DNA of 50,751 nt from an uncultured Bacilli bacterium (GTDB lineage Bacteria > Bacillota_I > Bacilli_A > RF39 > UBA660), in NCBI GenBank assembly GCA_910587725.1, contig CAJUNG010000005.1, positions 1 through 50,751 on the forward strand, in the 5' to 3' direction. Both the position numbers and the translations under genes were made by a program. This document shows, in pieces, positions 43,245 through 50,744 of this stretch. Position 1 is the stretch's first letter; every line of letters begins with the position of its first letter. A model generated the notes under the pieces. The model was given only the letters and a program-made list of their open reading frames with translations, ran no database searches and had not been told where the DNA came from.

Positions 43245-43658
43245 ATGGTAAAGTTTTTGTCATGCTTAGGACAAAAAATATGTTACATTATAGTTGTGTG
43301 GGTTATTCTAGTTTACTTGTTGTATTTTTTTTTAACGTACAATCATGCCTATTTTTCTGGTAAAGATACTATAAAGTCATATGCTGATGGAAGATATCAA
43401 ATTTTAGTTTTCTCCGTTCCGGAAGATGAGAGTTTTGCAATGAATAAAAAAAGTTTATATGATATGAAAGAGAACAAATGTATAGTAGCAGATATTCTTC
43501 ACTATAAAGAAATGGATGATATTTTATATCTAATAAATAAGAATACATATACTATTTTAAAATATCAAGAAGAAAAGTATAAACAGTCATCAAGTTTAAC
43601 TGACTTTACTTTAGAAGAACAGCAAATTTTTCAAGAAGTTAAATACTCACCTAGTTAG
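43245..43658 (+). CDS. Putative membrane-anchored immunity protein I3
   Basis: The 137-aa protein has one N-terminal membrane segment (~11-30) and an extracytoplasmic domain (SYADGRYQILVFSVPEDESF, VADILHYKEMDDILYLIN). It differs in sequence from I2/I2' but shares the plan (anchor plus small outside domain) and the position right after a tip of the same family. RBS AAGAGGGAT. Intact. No database family is recognised. Confidence 0.65.
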   Translation: MVKFLSCLGQKICYIIVVWVILVYLLYFFLTYNHAYFSGKDTIKSYADGRYQILVFSVPEDESFAMNKKSLYDMKENKCIVADILHYKEMDDILYLINKNTYTILKYQEEKYKQSSSLTDFTLEEQQIFQEVKYSPS

Positions 43659-43881
43659 AATAGAAAAATGTTGCTTTTTTAAGAAGATAATTTGTTAAAT
43701 CAAGTACAACATTCAGATAATAACCCATTAAATAATTCAAGTTATTTACGATTTAGTATGAATATAGATTCCTGTCGTAGTGTACGCAATGTCTAATGGG
43801 ATAAATATTCTAATTAAGAGTATAGCTAGAAATTTATTGTGTAGATAAATTTAATTTTATAAAGTAGGGGTAGAGGTATTG

Positions 43882-44499
43882 ATGGTTAATTATTATACAA
43901 TAAGAATAATTATTTCGATTATCGTTATAAGCATGATATTTTGTTTTTCGAGAAGATTTGCTGAAAAAAATAAAATAAGAAATGGTTTTGCATGGTTTTT
44001 AATATTGTTTTTTTACTTTGTTATATGGAATGGTTATGCTTATGAAAATGTTTTTTTAGAATTTGATACCGTTGAAACACTCTTTTCTTATTATTTTCCT
44101 AATCAAATTGTACTTAAAAAGTACGAATATGAGGATTGTATTTATCTTGTACATCAAAATAAATATTTGAAAAAATATGATTTTTCTTATGTTGTAAAGA
44201 AAGGTGATAGATGGATGCGAGATAATCAATTTATTCAAAGCAGTATAGAAGTTCAAGTTGGTTATAGTGTTACTGTAAAAAGTATGAATCATGAAAATGC
44301 TTTTGGTATTCAAATTGTGTATCCGAAAAGAATGGAAAGCAACATATCAATTAGCGATTCTTTATTTACTAATTTTGAAAAGATTGCGGAAGAAGAATTT
44401 TATGATGTTTATATAGGAATTATCAATCAAAGACCTCCTAAAGATTATATTTTAAAAGTGGGAGAAGAAGAGCATTATCTATTTTCTAGTATGTTTTAA
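43882..44499 (+). CDS. Hypothetical membrane protein I4, putative orphan immunity
   Basis: The 205-aa protein has two N-terminal membrane segments (~8-24 and ~36-54) and an extracytoplasmic C-terminal domain with VVKKGDRWMRDNQFIQSSIE and ISDSLFTNFEKIAEEEFYDV. RBS GGGGTAGAGG before ATG 43882. A 220-bp stretch before it holds no gene. It resembles no family I know and has no toxin tip next to it. It is called putative immunity only from its position and membrane plan. Confidence 0.5.
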   Translation: MVNYYTIRIIISIIVISMIFCFSRRFAEKNKIRNGFAWFLILFFYFVIWNGYAYENVFLEFDTVETLFSYYFPNQIVLKKYEYEDCIYLVHQNKYLKKYDFSYVVKKGDRWMRDNQFIQSSIEVQVGYSVTVKSMNHENAFGIQIVYPKRMESNISISDSLFTNFEKIAEEEFYDVYIGIINQRPPKDYILKVGEEEHYLFSSMF

Positions 44500-44517
44500 C
44501 TTTAGGAGGTTGTAATT

Positions 44518-45048
44518 ATGAATGAATCAAATCAATTAATAATTATAAAATATATGAAATATTGGATTTCTAAAATTAGATTAATTTCTTTTTTTCTGTT
44601 TCTATTCCTGTTATTTACCTTTTCGTGTTATCTTACAAATCAAATTCCGTATTTATTCTTAATTGGTGTAGTTTGGACAATTTATTCATTAAAAGACTAT
44701 ATTCAATATTACAATAGGATAAGAAAGATTTATCTATATCTAAGAGATAGTAATATGATTGAAAATATTGGGAAAATTGAATTGTCTGATTCCATTAGTT
44801 ACATTTCAACGGATACTTGTCTTGTTTTTTCTAATAGTAATGAAGTTTTTTGCTTTGCTTATTCAGATATTGATAAGATTTTGAAAAAACAGATTTTTAA
44901 AAAGCATAATGAGTATTTGGAAATCGTTTTAAAAAATGGAACACACTTACGAATATTATCTTCTATGAGAGATTCTCGTGGAAAGGAGATTGTAAGTACT
45001 AAAGAGTATTTGTTAGAAAAAAATGATGTTATTATTGTGGATGTGTAA
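44518..45048 (+). CDS. Membrane protein I5, putative orphan immunity (homologue of I5')
   Basis: The 176-aa protein has two membrane segments (~20-38, ~44-62) and a C-terminal domain that would face the cytoplasm: IGKIELSDSISYISTDTCLV, VFCFAYSDIDKILKK, YLEIVLKNGTHLRILSS. It is homologous to the 190-aa protein at 46909-47481 (VGKIEICNNIDYVIAENWMI, VFSFSYTDIERIVKK), which follows directly a toxin tip. Perfect RBS TTAGGAGGT. The toxin for this copy has been lost. Confidence 0.65.
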   Translation: MNESNQLIIIKYMKYWISKIRLISFFLFLFLLFTFSCYLTNQIPYLFLIGVVWTIYSLKDYIQYYNRIRKIYLYLRDSNMIENIGKIELSDSISYISTDTCLVFSNSNEVFCFAYSDIDKILKKQIFKKHNEYLEIVLKNGTHLRILSSMRDSRGKEIVSTKEYLLEKNDVIIVDV

Positions 45049-45133
45049 AATATTTGACTTTATTATGAGAGGAGACAATCAATCTGTAGATGATAATAAT
45101 ACTTAATGGTTATAAAATTGACAATATATGTAA

Positions 45134-45614
45134 ATGGTAGTTGATAATATAATTGAAAATGATATATATATTAAATTAATGAATTATGCTTTTCAAAAAA
45201 CAGACGCTGTAATGTTTGTTTCACGAAAAGATGGATTTACTAAAGAAGAAATGGAAGTTATTGGGTTTTCTTGAAATTGTACATGAGCAACGAGAAAAAG
45301 AAGAATTTTCTGATTTAGAAAAATTTCAAGAATTATTTGAAGTTTTATTTTATGAAACTGGTGATGAAGTAAAAGAATATGTGTTAACAAATCGTAATTT
45401 ATATAACCGGTTGAATCCAGAATATCCTGAAGATTTGGCATTTTTCAAAGATGGTTATTGCTGGTTATATTCTGTAACACATGAAGAAATATATCATATA
45501 TACTGTGAAAATAAAAAAGAATACGAATATCTAAAATCTATAGGGATTGAGTTCTGGGAAAAAGAATTTGTTCCTACTTCAAAAAAAGATTTATATTTTG
45601 AAAATTATAAATAA
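45134..45614 (+). pseudogene. I1-type immunity gene, third copy, frameshifted with internal deletion
   Basis: The N-terminal frame (45134 on) reads VVDNIIENDIYIKLMNYAF and AVMFVSRKDGFTKEE, like I1; it then shifts near 45260. The C-terminal frame continues KFQELFEVLFYETGDEVKEY and PEDLAFFKDGYCWLYSVTHE to the stop at 45614. About 30 residues found in I1 are missing at the break. Confidence 0.8.
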
Positions 45615-45624
45615 TAAAAATATT

Positions 45625-45666
45625 GAAGAAGCTTAGTTACTCTTATTAGGCTTCTTTTCTTTTTGT
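45625..45666 (+). terminator. Array terminator, copy 3 (before lysis module 2)
   Basis: AAGAAGC/GCTTCTT hairpin followed by TTCTTTTT, as in copies 1 and 2. Confidence 0.8.
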
Positions 45667-45693
45667 TAAAACATGAATAGGAGTGAGTAAAAT

Positions 45694-46044
45694 ATGGAAA
45701 ATTTGGTACAACAAATAATGTCAATGAATGATGCAAAGACATTATTTATTTTATGTGGAATATTTATTTTTACAGATATCTTAACTGGATATTTAAAGGC
45801 ATTTAAAACAAAGAAAGTAAATTCTTCTATCAGTAGAGATGGGTATATCAAGAAAATTTCTTGGATGATTGCCCTTATTCTCGGATTTGGAATTGACTTC
45901 TTTTTGAATGCTTCATTGTTCTTAATTGGTAGTGCTTTGGTATGTATTGCAACAGAAGGAATTTCGGTTTATGAAAATCTTGGAGAATTGGGAGTTCATT
46001 TACCATTTACCAAATATTTTGAAAAGATACGAGAAGATATTTAA
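45694..46044 (+). CDS. Phage holin, copy 2
   Basis: A 116-aa holin with the same protein sequence as copies 1 and 3; one silent base change is seen near the start (TTG for TTA). RBS AGGAGTGA. The endolysin that should follow is reduced to a ~100-bp remnant, so this holin is an orphan. Confidence 0.9.
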   Translation: MENLVQQIMSMNDAKTLFILCGIFIFTDILTGYLKAFKTKKVNSSISRDGYIKKISWMIALILGFGIDFFLNASLFLIGSALVCIATEGISVYENLGELGVHLPFTKYFEKIREDI

Positions 46045-46053
46045 AAGAAAGGG

Positions 46054-46155
46054 GTGCTTTGGAGGTCTGATAACGTATGCAAACAAAAAAGATTTGTGAC
46101 AAATTATTCTTATAATCAAGAGAAAAACAGGAAATTGAAATTGAAAATTTCAGCT
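46054..46155 (+). pseudogene. Endolysin remnant of lysis module 2
   Basis: GGGGTGCTTTGGAGGTCTGA and the following ~80 bp match the LGCFGSPMTYSNKKRFTTNY region of the endolysin, with frame damage. The N-terminal 35 codons and everything after AAS are gone. It joins directly to an Rhs-core fragment. Confidence 0.8.
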
Positions 46156-46160
46156 AGAGT

Positions 46161-46912
46161 ATATTTATGACTTGACAGGAATTATCGGTTTAAAGTATAA
46201 TGATGATGTTTACTATTATGAAAAAAATCTTCAAGGTGATATTATTTGAATCTTAGACTCTAATTATAACAAGGTAGCAATTTATGAATATGATTCTTGG
46301 GGAAGATTTTTGAATGCCGATGGAATCCTAGGTGCTAATGAAGATATTTTTAGTTATAATTTGTATATTTATGTAAGTAATAATCCGGTCAATAATACAG
46401 ATTTTAGTGGTAAAGGATTTATTGTTGGATTTTTACGCACAGTAATAACCGTTCAACATAAAATTGGAAAAGCAAAACAAAAAATTAGTGATGCAATGAG
46501 GCATACCGCCAAAAGTATTGTAAATTTTTTCGGAGGACTTATAGACAAAGTTAAAGAGAATTTTGTTTTTGAAGTAGGAAAGGGTGTAGGAGGTAGTTTG
46601 TCCCCTATAGAAAGTCAAAAATTTACTGGTACTAGTAGAGATAATAGAAAATGTATTGGAAGGGATGACTCTTTTGAGTGTAACCATACTACAACGCGAT
46701 CCTTCGGAATTGGAGGTTTTTCTTTTGATAATGAGATCAGTTATGAGACTGAATGTTGGAGTCAGCATCAAATTGGGGAAACACAATCTACGTGGAGTTT
46801 CAATCTTCCTATATTGAGTATAGATAGTGCTGTAGGATTCTTTGTCGGAATTAATATTGACATAGATTTTATTATTAGTGCACATTTAAAAATAGGTTGG
46901 GATATGAAATGA
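46161..46912 (+). pseudogene. Displaced Rhs-core fragment with toxin tip T4
   Basis: It starts at TTTATGACTTGACAGGAATT of the Rhs core, with TGA at ~46248 (DII-stop-ILD). The core lacks the segment between two TTGGGGAA repeats, so YDSWG runs directly into GRFLNADG. From 46250 the frame is open to 46912. The tip has a helical leader (IGKAKQKISDAMRHTAKSIV) and a beta-rich, Gly/Ser-rich part (EVGKGVGGSLSPIE, FGIGGFSFDNEISYE, VGFFVGINIDIDFIISAHL) of unknown family. Amphipathic beta pattern fits a membrane-active or barrel-like toxin. No start/RBS. Its stop overlaps the I5' start by ATGA. Confidence 0.7.
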
Positions 46913-47481
46913 AAGTAGGAATTACAAGAGATGTCAATGATTATGTAAATCATTGGAAATTTAAATTGATAGTTTGTGGAATAGCATTAGTAAGTTTAGT
47001 CATTATGATAATATATTTATACTGCAATCATAAATCTTGTTATTTCCCTATATTTCTGATATTGTTATTTATTTTTGAAATAATAAACAACACAAGACGT
47101 ATGAATAATTTTAAAAAGATTCAAGAACACTTGATAGAAAATGGCCTTGAAGACAAGGTTGGAAAGATTGAAATTTGTAATAATATAGATTATGTTATCG
47201 CTGAGAATTGGATGATAATTGTAGTTAAAGGAAAAGTTTTTAGTTTTTCATATACGGACATAGAGAGAATAGTAAAAAAGGCTGAGTATCGATTTCATCC
47301 AAATTACTCTTATCAGGAGTATATAACAGTAGTTTTAAAAAATGGAAAGTTTTTTCGACTTCTTTCTTATTCAACTGATTGGTTTGGACAAAAAAATATA
47401 GATCTTGCAAAGCATTTGCTGGAAAAAAATATAGAAATTATTGTACAGGAAGAAAAACCACATATTAGATTATTAAAATAA
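46909..47481 (+). CDS. Putative immunity protein I5' for tip T4
   Basis: The 190-aa protein has two membrane segments (~20-38, ~44-58) and a cytoplasm-facing C-terminal domain, homologous to I5. The start at 46909 overlaps the T4 stop (ATGA), the only toxin/immunity pair in the array that is translationally coupled. This coupling is the evidence for T4/I5' being a cognate pair. A membrane-embedded immunity protein fits a membrane-acting toxin (inference). Confidence 0.68.
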   Translation: MKVGITRDVNDYVNHWKFKLIVCGIALVSLVIMIIYLYCNHKSCYFPIFLILLFIFEIINNTRRMNNFKKIQEHLIENGLEDKVGKIEICNNIDYVIAENWMIIVVKGKVFSFSYTDIERIVKKAEYRFHPNYSYQEYITVVLKNGKFFRLLSYSTDWFGQKNIDLAKHLLEKNIEIIVQEEKPHIRLLK

Positions 47482-47525
47482 CACAATGAATTAAAACTGA
47501 TAAAAAAATTTAAAAAATGGAAATG

Positions 47526-47606
47526 AAAGCTGCTGAAAATATTTATTATAGATATCACAATTATGAGGTAAATACACTATTATTATGGTTAAGTTGTAAC
47601 AATTAG
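47526..47606 (+). pseudogene. DUF5412 C-terminal fragment
   Basis: KAAENIYYRYHNYEVN matches TGKKKNIYYRYHDCEVN at 48790-48835, the end of the DUF5412-type gene there. Only ~25 codons remain. The rest of the gap 47607-47677 holds no gene. Confidence 0.65.
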
Positions 47607-47677
47607 TTAGTTATTCTTAATTAACTAATAAAATCAATAATGAATTTTTAATAAAGGAGTATGGAGGTATATAATAT

Positions 47678-48176
47678 GAGGTATATTTTCTGTATTGATT
47701 TATTATATATAGTTTCTGTAAAGTTTATATAATAGGAATAAAATTTAGAATAGATAATGAATATAATACGATTTTTGATAAAATTTTAAGAGATGTTGAT
47801 TCTATTGAATATCACTGGTATATTTTTGAGGACGAAGTGTATGTTTCGTCTGGCGAAAGTTTGCTTTGTAGATAAAAATGGTAATCAAGATTTCAAAAAA
47901 ATTATTTCGACAAATAACTATTATCCTGTGTTTGCTACTATTCAATTATATTTAAAAAATGAAAAAATAAGTGAAATAGAAGATTATCGACAATTTGTAA
48001 ATAGCAACTGTGAGTTAATTTTATTTATCACAGACAACGAGCTTGTAGAAGTTTACGCAAAAGAAAAAATATTGAAAATAATCTATCAACATGCTGTAGA
48101 TAATTCTTTTTTTGATATAAAAATTATTGATGACTTGAAAGATGTGAAGAATAATTTTTCTGCATATTCTGATTAA
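47678..48176 (+). pseudogene. DUF2691-family immunity gene, frameshifted and interrupted
   Basis: RBS GGAGTATGGAGG precedes ATGAG at 47678; ~55 bp of AT-rich sequence then interrupts before GIKFRIDNEYNTIFDKILRD and IEYHWYIFEDEVYVSSGES. Near 47865 the frame shifts and continues as CFVDKNGNQDFKKIISTNNY, FVNSNCELILFITDNELVEV and a C-terminus ending KNNFSAYSD. The NSxCxLILxxxD block is typical of DUF2691. The family is a probable immunity protein; no toxin partner can be assigned. Confidence 0.72.
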
Positions 48177-48191
48177 AATTTATTAATTAGA

Positions 48192-48560
48192 ATGTTTATA
48201 AATATAAAGAAAAAGGTTGAAGGACAAGATTCTGCTAAGAAATTGAAGACATTTGTAAGCTCTGTAAAATCATATGGTGAATATGATTTGAAAAGACAAC
48301 AAGAGTGGCAAGAAACAATAAGTTATAATGGTATTGTAATGGAACCACAAGACATAGGAAACTTCCATTTTGGATATATGGAACGTGCTATTGGATATGA
48401 TGTAAATTTCTTGACATTGGGTGCTGGAGCATATCAGCTTTATGAGCATCCTGGTGAATTAATTACGTATAGAAATTGTTTCACTATGTTTGCTTGTGAC
48501 AATCCAAGAGATTCTTTCTATATAAGATTAGGGGCAATCGTATATAATCAGGAACATTAA
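48192..48560 (+). pseudogene. Orphan polymorphic toxin type 44 (Ntox44-like) tip T5
   Basis: The 122-codon open frame contains QDIGNFHFGYMERAIGYDVN, FLTLGAGAYQLYEH and DNPRDSFYIRLGAIVYN, the layout of the bacterial toxin 44 domain (D-x-GN-x-H-x-GY, GAGAxQ, D-x-P-x-D). No RBS precedes the ATG and no Rhs core is attached, so it is a displaced tip. The next gene relic is DUF5412, a plausible cognate immunity protein. Confidence 0.75.
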
Positions 48561-48566
48561 AGATAA

Positions 48567-48911
48567 TATTCATAATTTTGGGTGTTTGGTATTTTTGATA
48601 TTTCCTATTTTATTTTTCTTATACATTAATAGCAGCTTAGTGATGAGTCATTTGCCGAAGGGAAATTATTTGACGAGTGCAACTTCACCTAACGAAAACT
48701 TCCGATTAAATGCTTTGTATGTAGTGGAAAATTAATGATAGATGATTTGAGCATAAGGGTTGAGGTTGTAAATATAAAAACAGGAAAAAAGAAAAATATT
48801 TATTATAGATATCATGATTGTGAGGTAAATATGAAATGGTTAAATGATTATATTGTGGAAATTAATGGAGTGCAGTTGAATATACTTAAAGATTACTATC
48901 ATGAAGGTTAA
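48567..48911 (+). pseudogene. DUF5412-family immunity gene, frameshifted
   Basis: The first frame encodes a membrane segment and LVMSHLPKGNYLTSATSPNE then ALYVVEN and a stop (~48735). In another frame it continues SGKLMIDDLSIRVEV, TGKKKNIYYRYHDCEVN and NDYIVEINGVQLNILKDYY to 48911. The combined plan (membrane segment, LPKG, SPN, TGKKKNIYxxYH, INGVxLN) is DUF5412. Confidence 0.78.
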
Positions 48912-48923
48912 ATTTGCATTTTT

Positions 48924-48960
48924 AGAAGTCTAGCAACTTTGTTAGGCTTCTTTTCTTTTT
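48924..48960 (+). terminator. Array terminator, copy 4 (before lysis module 3)
   Basis: A stem AGAAG/CTTCT with a second short pairing CTA/TAG, followed by TTTCTTTTT. Its right half is identical to copies 2 and 3 while the left half is diverged. Confidence 0.7.
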
Positions 48961-48989
48961 GTTAAAACATGAATAGGAGTGAATAAAAT

Positions 48990-49340
48990 ATGGAAAATTT
49001 AGTACAACAAATAATGTCAATGAATGATGCAAAGACATTATTTATTTTATGTGGAATATTTATTTTTACAGATATCTTAACTGGATATTTAAAGGCATTT
49101 AAAACAAAGAAAGTAAATTCTTCTATCAGTAGAGATGGGTATATCAAGAAAATTTCTTGGATGATTGCCCTTATTCTCGGATTTGGAATTGACTTCTTTT
49201 TGAATGCTTCATTGTTCTTAATTGGTAGTGCTTTGGTATGTATTGCAACAGAAGGAATTTCGGTTTATGAAAATCTTGGAGAATTGGGAGTTCATTTACC
49301 ATTTACCAAATATTTTGAAAAGATACGAGAAGATATTTAA
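48990..49340 (+). CDS. Phage holin, copy 3
   Basis: A 116-aa holin_4_1 protein, identical to copy 1 in every base compared by eye. RBS AGGAGTGA. It is followed 19 bp later by an intact endolysin gene. Confidence 0.9.
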   Translation: MENLVQQIMSMNDAKTLFILCGIFIFTDILTGYLKAFKTKKVNSSISRDGYIKKISWMIALILGFGIDFFLNASLFLIGSALVCIATEGISVYENLGELGVHLPFTKYFEKIREDI

Positions 49341-49359
49341 AAGAAAAGAGGTGGTTTAT

Positions 49360-50271
49360 ATGGCTATTATGAATTATAATGATTTTGTGAAAATTGCTAA
49401 AGATATCGCAATAAATTATAAAACACTATATATATTGGGGTGCTTTGGAAGCCCGATGACATATTCTAATAAAAAAAGGTTTACGACGAATTATTCTTAT
49501 AATCAAGAGAAAAACAGGAAAGAAAAAATTCTAGCTGCGAGTTCGGATACTTTTGGATTTGATTGTGTTTGTTTGATTAAAGCAATTCTTTGGGGATGGA
49601 CTGGAGATATCACTAAAAATTATGGTGGTGCTACCTATCTAGAAAATGGTGTTTTAGATGTTGGTGCCGACGAAATTATGAATTATTGTAAGGATGTATC
49701 AAGTGATTTCTCTACTATCCAGGTAGGAGAATTGCTCTCTATGAAAGGACATGTTGGTATTTATATTGGAGATGGACTTGCAGTAGAATGTACTCCAATA
49801 TGGAATGATGGAGTGCAAATTACAGCAGTATCTAACATAGGAAAAAAAGAAGGCTATCCTTCTAGGACATGGACAAGGCACGGTAAGTTAAAGTATATTG
49901 ATTATCAAGATAAAGAGATTATAACCTCGTCAAAAAAACAGCTTGTGGAAGTTGCCTATGAAGTAATTGATGGAAAATGGGGAAACGGTAATGTTAGAAA
50001 AGAAAAATTAGAAGGTGCTGGGTATAATTATAAAGAAGTACAAAGTAGGGTAAATGAAATTTTATCTTCACAATCGCAAATATCTTATTATCCTATCCCT
50101 TCATATACAGGAAACAGCATTGTAGATGCTTTAAAAGAGATTCAAGTAGATTCCGATTTTCATAATAGAAAAAATATCGCCCAGAAGAATGGGATTACAA
50201 ATTATACAGGAAGACCTACTGAAAATATAAAACTTCTTTCTCTTTTGAAAAGCGGAAGATTATTAAAATGA
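49360..50271 (+). CDS. NlpC/P60-type endolysin, copy 3
   Basis: A 303-aa protein with the same catalytic and CW_7-like parts as copy 1. Identity stops at CAGAAGAATGG (50192): the last ~28 residues read ITNYTGRPTENIKLLSLLKSG instead of MLNYTGTSTENVQLLSLLKNG. Since the protein remains in frame, the breakpoint looks like a recombination or gene-conversion limit. It probably lyses the producer together with holin 3. Confidence 0.88.
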   Translation: MAIMNYNDFVKIAKDIAINYKTLYILGCFGSPMTYSNKKRFTTNYSYNQEKNRKEKILAASSDTFGFDCVCLIKAILWGWTGDITKNYGGATYLENGVLDVGADEIMNYCKDVSSDFSTIQVGELLSMKGHVGIYIGDGLAVECTPIWNDGVQITAVSNIGKKEGYPSRTWTRHGKLKYIDYQDKEIITSSKKQLVEVAYEVIDGKWGNGNVRKEKLEGAGYNYKEVQSRVNEILSSQSQISYYPIPSYTGNSIVDALKEIQVDSDFHNRKNIAQKNGITNYTGRPTENIKLLSLLKSGRLLK

Positions 50272-50744
50272 TGGACAAACAAAAGTTTTGATATTGACCT
50301 GGGGGGGGGTATGTGTGATAGAATTAATCTGTAAGTATTTTAACTTTAGGAGTGAGAAGTGATGAAAATAGAGTTTGTTGGCTAAGAATAGGAATAGTTT
50401 TTTAGTTTTCTTTTGCTTAGAGAAATTAAGGTTTGCTGTATTTACTATTTCCACAAAGAAAGTTAGATAATTGATTAGTGGATTTCTCTAATTCTGTTGA
50501 AGAGATTTCTTTCTATTTTGTGTACGAGGAGTCAAATTCAAAGCTATTTTGAATGGTTGAAAAAATATTTTGGAATGATAAATTTATGGTTGTGTTCATC
50601 GAATTGGTTTAAAATTTGCTAGCAAGTGAAAAAGTATAGATGATTTTTAATTCGGTAGATGAGAGACGATAATACTAAAAATTGTAAAATTAACAGAAAA
50701 AGGTCAGTTGCAAAAGTAAAATCCACTTTGAAGAGGTAAATTCT
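50272..50744. other. 473-bp gene-free stretch with a G9 homopolymer
   Basis: It holds no gene. A run of nine G (50301-50309) lies between TTGACC (50294-50299) and TAGAAT (50319-50324). A good RBS at about 50347 precedes only a 7-codon frame (MKIEFVG). GAAGAGGT and ATG at 50745 near the right edge may start another gene, of which two codons are visible. Confidence 0.45.
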
